A stretch of DNA of 64,000 bases from Propionivibrio sp. (GCA_016705685.1 JADJLB010000012.1:186001-250000); one strand, 5' to 3'; positions 51,614 to 61,867 are shown, numbered from the stretch's first letter. The notes: a model not told the origin generated them from the letters alone. Numbers and translations are program-made.

Positions 51614-54600
51614 ATGAGCGATCCTGGCGCGCTGGAACAGAATCTCCTCGTATACACGGCAATCCTTGACAACGCGGGCGTGGCTGTCGTGTTGACTCGC
51701 GAACGACACATCCAATGCTGCAATCCCTATGCCGATGAACTTTTCGGCTGGCCGACAGGCGCGCTGATCGGGCAATCGGGCGCTGTATTTCACGCCAGCC
51801 CCGAAGACCACGAAGCCCTGCTCCAGAAAGTGCGCGCGGAATTGTGTGCCGGGAGTACCGTAGAGGTCGAATTCCCCTTGCAGCGTCGCGACGGCAGCGT
51901 CTTTTTTGCTCATCTGGTCGCCCGGGCCATCGATGCGCAGGCCCCATGCTCGGGCACGGTGTGGATCATCAACGATATTTCCGAGGAATACGTCAGGCGC
52001 GACGCCACTGCTCGCCTGCTGCGCGAACAGCAGCTCATTTTCGAGCGCGCCCATACCGGAATTGTATTTCTCCGCGACCGCATCATTGTGCGTTGCAATC
52101 CGCGCTTCGAAGAACTCCTCGGCTATGGCCCGGGTGAGCTTATCGGCAAGTCAAACCGCATCTACTATCCAAGCGACGAAGCCTGGATTGAAACCGGGCG
52201 ACGCGCCTATGCCGCAATTGCCGAAACAGGGTCGTACAGTGGCGAGGCGCTCTACCATCGACGCGACGGCACGCCGATCTGGTGCCACATCACCGGCAGC
52301 ATGCTTGACCCAAAAGACCCTGACCTTGGTTTTGTCTGGCTGTATGAAGACATCACTGCCCGTCGCAATGCCGAGGCGGCGTTGGTTCAGAGCCATCACG
52401 AACACCAGTTGATTTTCGACAACGCGTTGGTCGGAATATCCTATCAGCGCAACCGTATCATCCAGCGCTGCAATCGCCGGATGGAGGAGATATTCGGATT
52501 TCCTGAAGGTGGCCTGGTCGAGCAGTCGACGCGCGTCCTGTTCTGTAGCGAAGAGGAATGGACGGACGCCTGGGTGCAGGTCAATTCGAGGCTGTCCGCC
52601 GAACGGACCTTTGAAGGCGAGTTGCGTTATTGCAAGCGCGATGGGACTCCGATCTGGGTTCACATTATCGGCCGTACCCTCACCTCACCCGACGGCGGCG
52701 AAACGTGGATATGGACCTATGCCGACATCACCGCGCGCCGTGCGGCCGAAGCCGCCTTGATGAAGAGCAATCAGGAGTATTCGCTGATTTTCGACAACGC
52801 GATGATCGGCATTTCCTACATGCGTGATCGTATCTTTCTGCGCTGCAACCGACGTCTTGAGGAAATATTCGGTTATCCGCCGGGCGGCCTGATCGGCCAG
52901 TCGTCAAGACTGCTTTTCGACAGCAACAAGGAATGGGAGGAAACCGGCCGCCGCGTCTACAGCGCGACTAAAGACGGCGATTTCTTTTCCGGCGAAATCA
53001 GTTACAGGCGGCTTGATGGGCAGCGCATCTGTGTGAATGCCAGGGGCCGGCTGGTCGAGCAGGCCGGCGAACAAATCTGGATCTGGACGCACGAAGACGT
53101 GACTCGTCGCGTACTCGCCGAAGAGGCCTTGCGCAAGAGCAATCTCGAACTGGAACAGCGCGTCGCCGAGCGCACCATTGAACTCTCGCAACAACTGCAT
53201 TTCCTGCAGCAATTGATCGAAACCATACCCGGACCGATATTCTACAAGGATGCGCATGCCCGCTATCTGGGTTGCAACAGCGCCTTCGTAAATTTTATAG
53301 GAATCGCTGCCGACGACTTGATCGGCAAGACGCCGCACGACATCGCACCGGCCGAACTGGCCGACAAGTACCTCGCGGCCGATCGAACATTGCTTGATAA
53401 ACCTGGTACGCAAGTCTACGAGACCCCGGTGCGCTATGCCAATGGCGAGATTCGCGACGTAATGTTCCACAAGGCGACATTCCACCAAGCCGATGGCACC
53501 GTGGGCGGACTCGTCGGCTTCATGCTCGACATTACCGAGCGCAAACGCATGGAAGCAGGTTTGCAGCAGGCGGCGACGGTTTTCGACAGTAGCGCCGAAG
53601 GCGTTACCATCACTTCGCCCAACGGAACGATCTTGGCCGTCAATCGCGCGTTCACCGAAATCACCGGTTATAGCCAAGATGAGGTCATCGGGAAAAACCC
53701 GCGCATGCTTCAATCCGGACGTCATGGCAAGGAGTTTTACCGGGACATGTGGACAGCGGTTGGCCGTAAAGGTCGATGGCAGGGTGAGGTCTGGAATCGG
53801 TGCAAGGATGGCCGGCTCTTTCCGGAATGGCTGACCATCAGCGCCGTCAAGGACGCCCACGGCGAGGTCACCCACTATGTCGGGGTCTTCTCCGATATCA
53901 GCGCGATCAAGACAGCCTATGAACAACTCAACTACCAGGCGCATCATGATCCGCTGACCGGCCTGCCCAACCGACTGCTGCTTGAAGACCGACTGCATGT
54001 GGCGCTACATCGCGCGCGCCGGGAGCAATCGGGACTCGCGGTCTTGTTCGTTGACCTCGATCGCTTCAAGACGATCAACGACAGTCTCGGGCACGATGTG
54101 GGCGATCGCGTGTTATGCGAAGTGGCTGAAAGGATGAACAAACTGATACGCGGCTCGGATACCGTCGCCCGGCTGGGAGGGGACGAATTCCTGATCCTGA
54201 TGGAAGGTGTCCACGATGCCGCAACGGCATCGAGTGTTGCCGACAAAATCCTTGAAGACCTGCGCAAGACGCCCGTGTCGCTCGAACAGGAGTTCTTCGT
54301 CGGAGTGAGCATCGGCATCAGCCTTTTCCCCCAGGACGGTGACGATTCGACAACGCTGATCAAACATGCCGACATTGCGATGTACCGCGCCAAGCAGCGT
54401 GGCCGCAATACCTACGAGTTTTTCATTCCCGAATTGACCGAAAGCTCGCTTGAGCGTTTTCAGCTTGAAACCGAGTTACGCCGGGCCATCGAGCGAAACG
54501 AATTGCGTATCTACCTGCAACCTCAGTTTGCGCTGAATTCCGGTCTGCTCATCGGAGCCGAGGCTCTGGTCCGCTGGCTGCATCCCGAGAAGGGTCTGGT

Positions 54601-55219
54601 TTACCCCGGAAGATTCATTCCCTTGGCCGAAGAATCCGGTTTGATCGTAGCCATCGGCGAATGGGTACAGCTCACGGCCTGTCAATACTGGGCACAATGG
54701 ACCGAGCACGGCCTCAATCCTGGCAAACTCTCGATCAACGTTTCCGGTGTCGAATTTCGCCGAGGGCGCATACAGGAAATTGTGCGCAAGACGCTCGATA
54801 CGACTCGCCTGGCGCCGGCCCAGCTTGAACTGGAAATCACCGAAAGTGCGGTCATGAATCAGGCCGAAAGCGGCATTAAAGTCCTGAACGATTTACGGGA
54901 TATGGGCATCAGTCTGGCCATTGACGATTTTGGCACCGGCTATTCGTCGCTGGCTTATCTGAAACGACTGCCACTCAACAAATTGAAGGTCGACCAGAGT
55001 TTTGTTCGCGGCCTGCCGGGCAATGTGGAAGACTGCGCGATTACCCGCGCCGTCATCGCGCTGGGCCACAGTCTGCAACTGACCATCATCGCCGAGGGCG
55101 TCGAGACCGCCGAACAGAGTGCATTCCTGCTTCGCGAGGGATGCGACGAAATCCAGGGATATTTGCGCGGCAAACCCATGTTTGCCGATGAATTTGCCCG
55201 GACATTTCTATACAGCTGA
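51614..55219 (+). CDS. six-PAS GGDEF-EAL c-di-GMP enzyme
   Basis: The 1201-residue soluble protein has PAS domains at about 13-125, 140-260, 265-380, 395-505, 535-650 and 655-770, then GGDEF (~778-935) and EAL (~950-1195). PAS 2-4 are close repeats (IFDNAxxGISYxRxRI, RCNRRxEEIFG). GGDEF has RLGGDEFLILM with the inhibitory R-x2-D (RGSD) five residues earlier. The EAL domain has EALVRW, ELEITES, DDFGTGYSS and EGVET, so both activities may be intact. No membrane helix is seen. It probably senses small molecules or redox state through PAS ligands. It stands alone; the 206 bases after it hold no gene. Confidence 0.96.
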   Translation: MSDPGALEQNLLVYTAILDNAGVAVVLTRERHIQCCNPYADELFGWPTGALIGQSGAVFHASPEDHEALLQKVRAELCAGSTVEVEFPLQRRDGSVFFAHLVARAIDAQAPCSGTVWIINDISEEYVRRDATARLLREQQLIFERAHTGIVFLRDRIIVRCNPRFEELLGYGPGELIGKSNRIYYPSDEAWIETGRRAYAAIAETGSYSGEALYHRRDGTPIWCHITGSMLDPKDPDLGFVWLYEDITARRNAEAALVQSHHEHQLIFDNALVGISYQRNRIIQRCNRRMEEIFGFPEGGLVEQSTRVLFCSEEEWTDAWVQVNSRLSAERTFEGELRYCKRDGTPIWVHIIGRTLTSPDGGETWIWTYADITARRAAEAALMKSNQEYSLIFDNAMIGISYMRDRIFLRCNRRLEEIFGYPPGGLIGQSSRLLFDSNKEWEETGRRVYSATKDGDFFSGEISYRRLDGQRICVNARGRLVEQAGEQIWIWTHEDVTRRVLAEEALRKSNLELEQRVAERTIELSQQLHFLQQLIETIPGPIFYKDAHARYLGCNSAFVNFIGIAADDLIGKTPHDIAPAELADKYLAADRTLLDKPGTQVYETPVRYANGEIRDVMFHKATFHQADGTVGGLVGFMLDITERKRMEAGLQQAATVFDSSAEGVTITSPNGTILAVNRAFTEITGYSQDEVIGKNPRMLQSGRHGKEFYRDMWTAVGRKGRWQGEVWNRCKDGRLFPEWLTISAVKDAHGEVTHYVGVFSDISAIKTAYEQLNYQAHHDPLTGLPNRLLLEDRLHVALHRARREQSGLAVLFVDLDRFKTINDSLGHDVGDRVLCEVAERMNKLIRGSDTVARLGGDEFLILMEGVHDAATASSVADKILEDLRKTPVSLEQEFFVGVSIGISLFPQDGDDSTTLIKHADIAMYRAKQRGRNTYEFFIPELTESSLERFQLETELRRAIERNELRIYLQPQFALNSGLLIGAEALVRWLHPEKGLVYPGRFIPLAEESGLIVAIGEWVQLTACQYWAQWTEHGLNPGKLSINVSGVEFRRGRIQEIVRKTLDTTRLAPAQLELEITESAVMNQAESGIKVLNDLRDMGISLAIDDFGTGYSSLAYLKRLPLNKLKVDQSFVRGLPGNVEDCAITRAVIALGHSLQLTIIAEGVETAEQSAFLLREGCDEIQGYLRGKPMFADEFARTFLYS

Positions 55220-55426
55220 ATTGCCCCGACCAGCTGGCTGAGCAAGGCCACGCTATAAATTAGTATTGTTAACAAAACAAAAAGCAGGTAACATGCGCGT
55301 GGTAACGGCGTTGAACGTCCCAAGTTGTATGAATTCAGCAATTCGCCTTCAAACTCCCTGAATTCGCGATTTATTTCGAATCGTCCGCGCTGAACTGATC
55401 AAGGTATCCACTCCAACGGATTGCGC

Positions 55427-56536
55427 ATGCACGCTTCGAATTCAAGACTGGCCTTTATCGACGCACTCAAGGCCGTCGCCTCACAATTCATCGTACTTCA
55501 CCACCTGGCGTTCTATGGCCCGATGTCCGATGTCGCCAACGATCTCGCGCCGGCCTTGTTTGCCTGGTTCAGCCAGGATGCGCGCATCGCGGTTCAGATA
55601 TTCCTGGTCATCGGCGGCTTCCTCGCCGCAAAAGCCCTGGCTCCGGCAGGCACACTGATCAGCGCCAAACCACTCATGCTGCTGATGAGCCGCTACATTA
55701 AGCTGGTTGTTCCCTATGCCGCCGCAGTGATCTTCAGCATTCTTTGCGCCGCCATCGCCCGCAGCCTGATCGATCACCATTCGATACCCAATCCGCCTAC
55801 GCTACGGCAATTGCTGGCGCATATTGCCCTTCTGCAGAATATTCTCGCTTACGATTCCCTGTCAGCCGGGATCTGGTATGTCGCCATCGACCTCCAGCTC
55901 TTCGCCCTGCTGCTCGGCACGCTCTGGCTTGCCCGCTCGATGGGCGACCAGTACGACGGCATGCCGGTTTTCAGCGTGCTTTCAGTTATCGCGCTGGCGC
56001 TCGGTTCTCTGTTCTACTTCAACCGCGATTCAAACTGGGACAGCTGGGCAATATATTTTTTCGGCACCTACGCCATGGGGGCGCTAACGTACTGGGCGAC
56101 CGAAGCCGAACAAGAACCAGACTGGTTGGCGGTCATTGCCGGCGTTGTCATCGTTGCGCTCCTCATCGATTTCCGTTCGCGCATCGCCGTTGCTCTAGTC
56201 ACGGCCGTGGTACTTGGCATCTCAAGACGCTGGGGGTTTATCGCTGACCGCCCGAAAGCAAAACTTCTGGCCTACCTGGGAAAGATTTCCTACTCGGTTT
56301 TCCTGGCCCACTTCCCGGTCATTCTGATCGTCAACGCTTTGTTTTACCGATTGGCGCCGGGAAACGCCACCGCCAATGCTTTCGGCATTTTGGTGGCGTG
56401 GCTCGCGAGCAATGTTGCAGGCATAGTTTTTTATCGGCTCGTCGAAAGCCGGTCCGGCGGCTGGCTGGCTTCAGCCCAAATCGGCATACAGCACAGCCTG
56501 CACCGCCTGGCTCCAGTCGTCCGCGTTAAATCCTGA
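55427..56536 (+). CDS. acyltransferase 3-family membrane protein
   Basis: The 369-residue protein has about ten membrane helices and the acyltransferase-3 start RLAFIDALKAVASQFIVLHH, in which the His pair is catalytic. The later segments YVAIDLQLFAL and KISYSVFLAHFPVILI are also typical. Such proteins acylate sugars of LPS, exopolysaccharide or other envelope molecules. ATG 55427 follows an ACGGA-like site. No glycan cluster surrounds it, so the substrate is unknown. Confidence 0.9.
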   Translation: MHASNSRLAFIDALKAVASQFIVLHHLAFYGPMSDVANDLAPALFAWFSQDARIAVQIFLVIGGFLAAKALAPAGTLISAKPLMLLMSRYIKLVVPYAAAVIFSILCAAIARSLIDHHSIPNPPTLRQLLAHIALLQNILAYDSLSAGIWYVAIDLQLFALLLGTLWLARSMGDQYDGMPVFSVLSVIALALGSLFYFNRDSNWDSWAIYFFGTYAMGALTYWATEAEQEPDWLAVIAGVVIVALLIDFRSRIAVALVTAVVLGISRRWGFIADRPKAKLLAYLGKISYSVFLAHFPVILIVNALFYRLAPGNATANAFGILVAWLASNVAGIVFYRLVESRSGGWLASAQIGIQHSLHRLAPVVRVKS

Positions 56537-56588
56537 AAGCCGGACAATTCGATCTGGGCGTCGATCGAGGCACGCCGTCGCGATCCGA

Positions 56589-57074
56589 TCAGCCGGCCCG
56601 CAGATCCCCGTAATGCTTCTGGCCGCGCAAAAACAACAGACACCCGCTTAGGGTCGAAACGCTGCCATGGGGAAGGCCACTGCGCGCCAGATGATAATCG
56701 CCGGCTTGCGCATGGACATCGCCAAGGCGGACTTCCCCTTCCAGCACCATGCATTCCTCTTCGTCGATATGGTTGTGCGCCGGAAGCGACGATCCCGGAG
56801 CCATGCGCAATAGGTAACTGCGCGTGCTGGCATCCTCGCGTAGCAACTTCATGCTGATTCCCGGCAACAGGGGAATCCAGATCCCTTCAACACCGCGGAT
56901 AGTGAGATGGCCGGCGGTGTCAACTCGCTGTTCTGCGACGACACTGTCCAGAACGCGTTGCCGCAGTGCGCGCATCCGTTCCGGCGGCGGCAATCCGGGG
57001 GTCTGGGCTTCAAGCAGCGCCTCGATCACCGGAGGAGCGAGCATCGGGTCGGGATGGCGTGATCGACGCGTCAT
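56589..57074 (-). CDS. ChrR-like cupin anti-sigma factor
   Basis: The 161-residue protein has a C-terminal cupin with metal ligands H-x-H-x4-E (PAHNHIDEEECMVLEGEV) and a later His (GLPHGSV), as in the C-terminal domain of ChrR. The N-terminal H-x3-C-x2-C zinc site of classical ChrR is not present (MTRRSRHPDPMLAPP), so sigma binding or its release may differ. It overlaps the ECF sigma gene by ATGA (57071-57074). ChrR proteins respond to singlet oxygen or organic peroxides. The pair's targets may include the divergent hemoglobin gene. Confidence 0.88.
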   Translation of the reverse strand: MTRRSRHPDPMLAPPVIEALLEAQTPGLPPPERMRALRQRVLDSVVAEQRVDTAGHLTIRGVEGIWIPLLPGISMKLLREDASTRSYLLRMAPGSSLPAHNHIDEEECMVLEGEVRLGDVHAQAGDYHLARSGLPHGSVSTLSGCLLFLRGQKHYGDLRAG

Positions 57075-57667
57075 GATGCCGCTACTCCATTGGCCAGGGC
57101 AGATTGCAAGACCAGCAGGGCTTTGCGGATATGAGTTTTGACTGTACCCAATGGCATCAGTGCATGATCCGCGATTTCCTGATGCGTCAAACCCCGGTAG
57201 AAAGCCAGCGCCAACAACTGGCGCTGGACCGGATCGAGCCGGGCAAGCGCTCCATGCAAGGCGCCATTGCGTTCAATCGACAACAGCAAATCCAGGGGAT
57301 CGGAATGGGGCGAAGCTTCGGGTTCAATCAGTGCTTCGGGTTCGGGGTGGCAGTCCGCCTCGTCCCGCCGGCGTAGGCTGTCCAGGGCGCGTGAGCGCGT
57401 CATGGTCAACAACCAGGTCAACGGCCGCCCACGCACTACGTCATACCGCGCGGCTTGACGCCATACCTGGTGATAAGCCTCGGCGGCCACGTCCTCGGCA
57501 GCATCCGCCCGGCCAGTTATACGTAGCGCCAAGCCATAAACCTTCCCTAAGGTTGCGTCGTAGAAAGCGCTCAAGGCCTGCTCGTCACCCGTGGACATAC
57601 GCTGAATCAGCGTCGTCAACTCAGCGTCGAGCGAGTCCTCAACGGCAGCGCAAGTAGTCGAATTCAT
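57071..57667 (-). CDS. ECF-type RNA polymerase sigma factor (RpoE/ChrR partner)
   Basis: The 198-residue protein has sigma region 2 (YDATLGKVYGLALRITGRAD, then EDVAAEAYHQVWRQ) and region 4 (LDPVQRQLLALAFYRGLTHQ, then GTVKTHIRKALLVL). The coupling to a cupin anti-sigma places it with the ECF11-like group that answers singlet oxygen. ATG 57667 is chosen on family length although the ribosome site is poor; the frame is open to 57739. It is divergent from the truncated hemoglobin gene across about 200 bases. Confidence 0.93.
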   Translation of the reverse strand: MNSTTCAAVEDSLDAELTTLIQRMSTGDEQALSAFYDATLGKVYGLALRITGRADAAEDVAAEAYHQVWRQAARYDVVRGRPLTWLLTMTRSRALDSLRRRDEADCHPEPEALIEPEASPHSDPLDLLLSIERNGALHGALARLDPVQRQLLALAFYRGLTHQEIADHALMPLGTVKTHIRKALLVLQSALANGVAAS

Positions 57668-57869
57668 GCGGGGGAGGTCTTGATCGGAAAAGTGTTCCGG
57701 CGCATAGACTAACCCGAGGGTGAAATACATGGCAAGCATGACGAGGCTTTCGATAGGGCCCTAATTACCTTACGCGGCAAAGAACGAATCGGATGTTCTC
57801 ACATCCAAGCACTCGTTTCCTGCGTATTAGGGTCGGGAACCCTCTCCCTAACTCAACAAGGAGCACATC

Positions 57870-58322
57870 ATGTCAATAGCGATCCGTAATTTCCATGCCG
57901 TATTCGCCATGCTTTTTGCATTGGGCCTGGGCGCCTGTTCAAGCATGCAGGCTACGCCACCCATGGAAAAGAGCCTCTACGAACGACTGGGCGGACAACC
58001 GGCGATTACCGCCGTGGTGGACGATTTCGTCGGCAATGTCGCCGCCGATACCCGGATCAACGGCTTCTTCGCCAAGACCAACATCCAGCACCTGAAGACC
58101 CTGCTCGTCGAGCAGATCTGTGCCGGCACAGGCGGACCCTGCAAATATACCGGTCGCAGTATGAAGCTTGCGCACGCCGGCATGGGTGTCGGCGACGCTC
58201 AATTTGGCGCGCTGGTGGAAGATCTGGTGAAGACCCTGGATAAATTTGGCGTGCCGGCCAAAGAGAAGAACGAACTCCTGGCAATACTCGGGCCGATGAA
58301 GAGCGACATCGTTACGCGCTGA
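57870..58322 (+). CDS. lipoprotein group 1 truncated hemoglobin
   Basis: The 150-residue protein starts with a lipoprotein signal (FALGLGACSS, lipidated Cys near 23) and continues with a complete 2/2 truncated globin: SLYERLGGQPAITAVVDDFV, the FFAKTNIQ region and the proximal His in MKLAHAGMGV. Export of a group 1 globin is unusual; these are normally cytosolic. It may bind O2, NO or H2S at the envelope. AAGGAG lies 7 bases before ATG 57870. The 57740-57869 region holds small hairpins (GGATGT/ACATCC) and the likely promoter, but no other gene. Confidence 0.92.
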   Translation: MSIAIRNFHAVFAMLFALGLGACSSMQATPPMEKSLYERLGGQPAITAVVDDFVGNVAADTRINGFFAKTNIQHLKTLLVEQICAGTGGPCKYTGRSMKLAHAGMGVGDAQFGALVEDLVKTLDKFGVPAKEKNELLAILGPMKSDIVTR

Positions 58323-58364
58323 TCACCGGAAACGAATTCAACCGGACATCGGAGACCACCGGCC

Positions 58365-59603
58365 ATGTATATCGATCACGACAATCGCATAACCCCCGCA
58401 CAAGCCGAATTAAAGGCGAAAGTACATGCGTTCGCCCGCGACGTGCTGCGCCCCGCTGCCGCCGCGCTCGACCCTCTGGACGCGGCCACCGTGGCCGCTC
58501 CCGACTCCGCGCTGTGGACAACGCTCCGGGCCTCCTACGCTGCGGGGCTGCACACCGCGCTGATACCCACGACCCATGGCGGAATGGGTCTGGACGGAAT
58601 GGAGCTGGCACTCGCTTTGGAAGAACTGGGCTGGGGATCGGCGGACTTTGCCGTCAGTCTCGCGGTGACCGGCTTTCCAGCGTCGCTGGCCGCCAAACTG
58701 GGCCAGGCCGAACTGCACAACAACTTTGTAGCGCCCTTTGTCGCTGACGGCAAGGCGGCCTGGATAGGCTGCTGGGCGATTACCGAACCAAACCACGGGT
58801 CGGATCATTTTCTGATGAACGATCCGCAGTTTCGTGACCCGACCCGCCACGGCGAAGTGACTGCCCGAGCACAAGGCGATCATTGGATTCTCAATGGCGC
58901 GAAAGCCCGTTGGGTGTCCAATGGCGGCATCGCCACCCACGCCGCCGTATATCTGAATACCGACCCGGCAAGGGGTCTGGCCGGCGGCGGTATTGCGCTG
59001 GTTCCCCTGGATCTTCCCGGCGTCATACGTGGCCCGCACCTCGACAAACTGGGTCAGCGCGCGCTGAACCAGGGAGGTTTCGCTTTCGATAACGTCAGCA
59101 TTCCGTCGCACTTCATGCTGGCCGGAGCTGAGCTCTACCCACAACTGCTGGACCAGACCCTGGCATTGACCAACGCCGCCATGGGCAGCATTTTCACCGG
59201 CGTGGCCCAGGCCGCCTTCGAGGCGGCACTGGCCCACACGCAGACGCGGATGCAGGGTGGAAAGCGGCTGTGTGAACACCAGCTGGTGCAAAAACGGTTG
59301 TTCGATATGTATTGCCGGGTGGAATCGAGCCGAGCCCTGTCGCGCAACGCGTTCATCTGGAATGCCGGCCGCGCCAACCCGGTGACCGAATTGGCCACCG
59401 CGGCAAAGATATACTGCACCGAAGCGGCCTACGCGGTGTGCGATTCGGCCGTGCAACTCCTGGGCGGCGCCGGACTATCCAAGGGTGAGTTGGTGGAAAA
59501 GCTCTACCGCGATGCCCGTGCGGCGCTGATCGAAGACGGCAGCAATGACGTTCTCGCTTTATCGGGCGCTCAGCTTGTCCTGTCTCGGCAAGCGGACGAT
59601 TAA
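58365..59603 (+). CDS. acyl-CoA dehydrogenase family flavoprotein
   Basis: The 412-residue protein has the three-domain acyl-CoA dehydrogenase fold: N-terminal helices, the central beta domain with CWAITEPNHGSDH and NGAKARWVSNGG, and the C-terminal helices with QLLGGAGLSKGELVEKLYRD. The residue region corresponding to the catalytic Glu reads LIEDGSNDVL, so a base is available. The substrate chain is unknown. It follows the hemoglobin gene by 42 bases, possibly in one transcript, and is followed by an NTF2-like gene. Confidence 0.93.
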   Translation: MYIDHDNRITPAQAELKAKVHAFARDVLRPAAAALDPLDAATVAAPDSALWTTLRASYAAGLHTALIPTTHGGMGLDGMELALALEELGWGSADFAVSLAVTGFPASLAAKLGQAELHNNFVAPFVADGKAAWIGCWAITEPNHGSDHFLMNDPQFRDPTRHGEVTARAQGDHWILNGAKARWVSNGGIATHAAVYLNTDPARGLAGGGIALVPLDLPGVIRGPHLDKLGQRALNQGGFAFDNVSIPSHFMLAGAELYPQLLDQTLALTNAAMGSIFTGVAQAAFEAALAHTQTRMQGGKRLCEHQLVQKRLFDMYCRVESSRALSRNAFIWNAGRANPVTELATAAKIYCTEAAYAVCDSAVQLLGGAGLSKGELVEKLYRDARAALIEDGSNDVLALSGAQLVLSRQADD

Positions 59604-59643
59604 GACGGGAATCGAGAACAAACAACAACTGAAAGGAAGCGCC

Positions 59644-60024
59644 ATGCCGACACCCGCCAAGACCATCGAAAACTATTTCGACGCCATCCGGCGCAAGGAC
59701 GCAGACGCCTGGGTCGCCTGCTTTGCCGATGACGCTGTAGCGTTTGACCCCGCACATACGCCCGCTCGTCGCGGCCAGGATGCTCACCGGGCGTTCTTCG
59801 AGGGCGTGGCCGGACAATTTTCCGAGCTCAATTTCCAGCCGGGCGAACCCTTCGTCTGCGGCAACCGCGCGGCAGTGAACTTTACCGCACAGTGCCGGGC
59901 CAGGAACGGGCGACAGGCCGAAGTCCAGGGCATCGACGTATTTCACTTCGATGACAACGGAAACATTGCGCAGCTTGAGGGCTACTGGGATCCGGCACCC
60001 CTGTTCATCGCCGCGGGGGCGTAG
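59644..60024 (+). CDS. SnoaL/NTF2-like protein
   Basis: The 126-residue protein has the cone-like NTF2/SnoaL fold signature: TIENYFDAIRRKDADAWVAC, FADDAVAFDP and GIDVFHFDDNGNIAQLEGYW. Such proteins are small enzymes (isomerases, cyclases) or ligand binders; the function is unknown here. ATG 59644 has AAAGGAAG 6 bases upstream. It lies 40 bases after the acyl-CoA dehydrogenase gene and is probably co-transcribed with it. Confidence 0.88.
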   Translation: MPTPAKTIENYFDAIRRKDADAWVACFADDAVAFDPAHTPARRGQDAHRAFFEGVAGQFSELNFQPGEPFVCGNRAAVNFTAQCRARNGRQAEVQGIDVFHFDDNGNIAQLEGYWDPAPLFIAAGA

Positions 60025-60046
60025 CGGCCTGACGGCCTGTGCTGGC

Positions 60047-60481
60047 CTACTTCTTCAAACTGTCGCGGATCTCGCGCAAGAGAAGCACATCTTCTGCGGG
60101 CTCTGCAGGTTCAGCGGGAGCGGCTGGCGCTTCGGCTTTCCTGAGCCGGTTAACCTGCTTGACCATCATGAAGATGATAAAAGCCAGGATGACGAAGTTC
60201 ACCAGAATGGTGATGAAGTTGCCGTAGGCAAATACCGGAACCTGCGCCTTCTTGAGGGCGTCAAGGGTCATCGCCGTTCCCTCGGGGATCTTGCCAAGAA
60301 TCACGAACATCCCGGAGAAATCGAGCTTGCCGCCCATGACCCAGGCGATGCAGGGCATGATCAGATCGCCAACGACGGAATCGACGATCTTGCCGAAAGC
60401 CCCGCCGATGATGACTCCGACGGCGAGGTCCATGACATTGCCTTTCATGGCAAATTCCTTGAATTCCTGAACAATGCTCAT
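60047..60481 (-). CDS. mscL: large-conductance mechanosensitive channel MscL
   Basis: MscL opens under membrane tension to release solutes after osmotic downshock. The 144-residue protein has the N-terminal [22 protein letters not shown]1 with [22 protein letters not shown]2 near residues 82-105, and a C-terminal bundle with an Ala/Pro/Glu-rich linker ([14 protein letters not shown]). ATG 60481 has AAGGAG 6 bases upstream. It is convergent with the NTF2-like gene, with only 22 bases between. Confidence 0.98.
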   Translation of the reverse strand: MSIVQEFKEFAMKGNVMDLAVGVIIGGAFGKIVDSVVGDLIMPCIAWVMGGKLDFSGMFVILGKIPEGTAMTLDALKKAQVPVFAYGNFITILVNFVILAFIIFMMVKQVNRLRKAEAPAAPAEPAEPAEDVLLLREIRDSLKK

Positions 60482-60533
60482 GCCTTCTCCTTGATGGTGT
60501 ATGCCAAACGGCAAACTATAACAAAAATCCTTG

Positions 60534-61691
60534 TCAGATACGCCGCAGCCTCTCGCCCGCGGCAGCCAGTGTCGTCTCCTGCTTGGCAAAGCAGAAGCGC
60601 ACGACGCGGTCATCGCATCCGTCATGGTGAAAAACGGAAACCGGTATAACTGCGACGCCGGCCTCGCGCGTCATCCAGCGAGCAAATTCGAGATCGGGCA
60701 GCTCCGAGATGCCCGCATATCGCGCCAGCTGAAAATAGGTCCCGCAGCAAGGCAGCAATTCGAAACGCGAGCCCTTCAACTGTTCACGGAAATAGTCACG
60801 CTTCTGCTGATAAAACGCCGCAAGCCCGAGATGACGCGAGGGCAGGCGCATGTAATCGGCGATTCCGAGCTGACAGGGGGTGTTGACGGTAAACACGTTG
60901 AACTGATGCACCTTGCGAAATTCGCTCATCAACTCTGCCGCGCCTATCACGTAACCGATTTTCCAGCCGGTAATGTGATACGTCTTGCCAAAGGAAGAAA
61001 CCACGAGGCTGCGCGCTGCAAGTTCCGGATGGCTGGCCAGGCTGATGTGCCTTACGCCGTCGAAAACGATATGTTCGTAGACTTCGTCGGACAACAGCAG
61101 GATATCGGTGTCACGCGTCAGGTCGGCCAGCGCCGCCAGATCGCCAGCATCGAGCACGCTGCCGGTCGGATTGTGCGGCGAGTTGATGATGATCATGCGG
61201 GTACGCGGTGTGACCAGCGAGCGCACCTGATTCCAGTCCGGCTTGTACGCCGGGAATTTGAGCTGTGCATAGACGGCCGTGCCGCCGACGGTTTCGATCG
61301 CCGGGACGTAGCTGTCGTAGACCGGCTCGAAGACGATGACCTCGTCGCCGCCACGCACAAAGGCGGCAATCGCCGTAAAGATGGCCTGCGTCGCGCCGGC
61401 CGTGACCGTGATTTCCTGTTCGGCGTCATAACGCGCGCCGTACAGCGCTTCAACCTTGTCGGCAATGGCCGTGCGCAGCTCGGGCATGCCGGCCATGGGC
61501 GGGTACTGGTTCCTCCCCTGCCGCATGGCGCGCAATGTCGCCTCGAACAACGCCGGATCCGCCTGGAAATCGGGGAAGCCCTGAGACAGGTTGATCGCAC
61601 CGCAATCGGCCGCGAGCTTGGACATCACGGTAAAAATCGTGGTGCCGACCCAGGGGAGTTTGGAGTCTATGGCGACAGAGGTCTTGAGCAT
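60534..61691 (-). CDS. methionine aminotransferase (class I/II PLP)
   Basis: The 385-residue fold-type I aminotransferase has [19 protein letters not shown] and the PLP lysine in [16 protein letters not shown]. Its opening [11 protein letters not shown] matches YbdL-type methionine aminotransferases, which convert 4-methylthio-2-oxobutyrate to methionine, the last step of methionine salvage. ATG 61691 is preferred over a GTG at 61706. MtnA is encoded 1 kb away, supporting a role in sulfur salvage. It is divergent from the YcgR gene. Confidence 0.92.
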   Translation of the reverse strand: MLKTSVAIDSKLPWVGTTIFTVMSKLAADCGAINLSQGFPDFQADPALFEATLRAMRQGRNQYPPMAGMPELRTAIADKVEALYGARYDAEQEITVTAGATQAIFTAIAAFVRGGDEVIVFEPVYDSYVPAIETVGGTAVYAQLKFPAYKPDWNQVRSLVTPRTRMIIINSPHNPTGSVLDAGDLAALADLTRDTDILLLSDEVYEHIVFDGVRHISLASHPELAARSLVVSSFGKTYHITGWKIGYVIGAAELMSEFRKVHQFNVFTVNTPCQLGIADYMRLPSRHLGLAAFYQQKRDYFREQLKGSRFELLPCCGTYFQLARYAGISELPDLEFARWMTREAGVAVIPVSVFHHDGCDDRVVRFCFAKQETTLAAAGERLRRI

Positions 61692-61867
61692 GGGATTGAC
61701 CAGCACGATAGTGGCGTTGATGAGGCGCCCAGTTTACGAGCATGAAGGCCGAGCGACAAGCACGAGTTATCACGATGCTTGCTCCATGGCGGTAGCGCAT
61801 ATTGCATTTCCCCGTTAGGATGCATGAAAATTTTGGAACTGTTCCGGCATCACGCTTTCCGAATCCC

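Noticed and set aside
60531..61745. A 404-codon open frame antisense to the methionine aminotransferase
   Set aside because: The aminotransferase has full family motifs on the other strand; the antisense frame has none.
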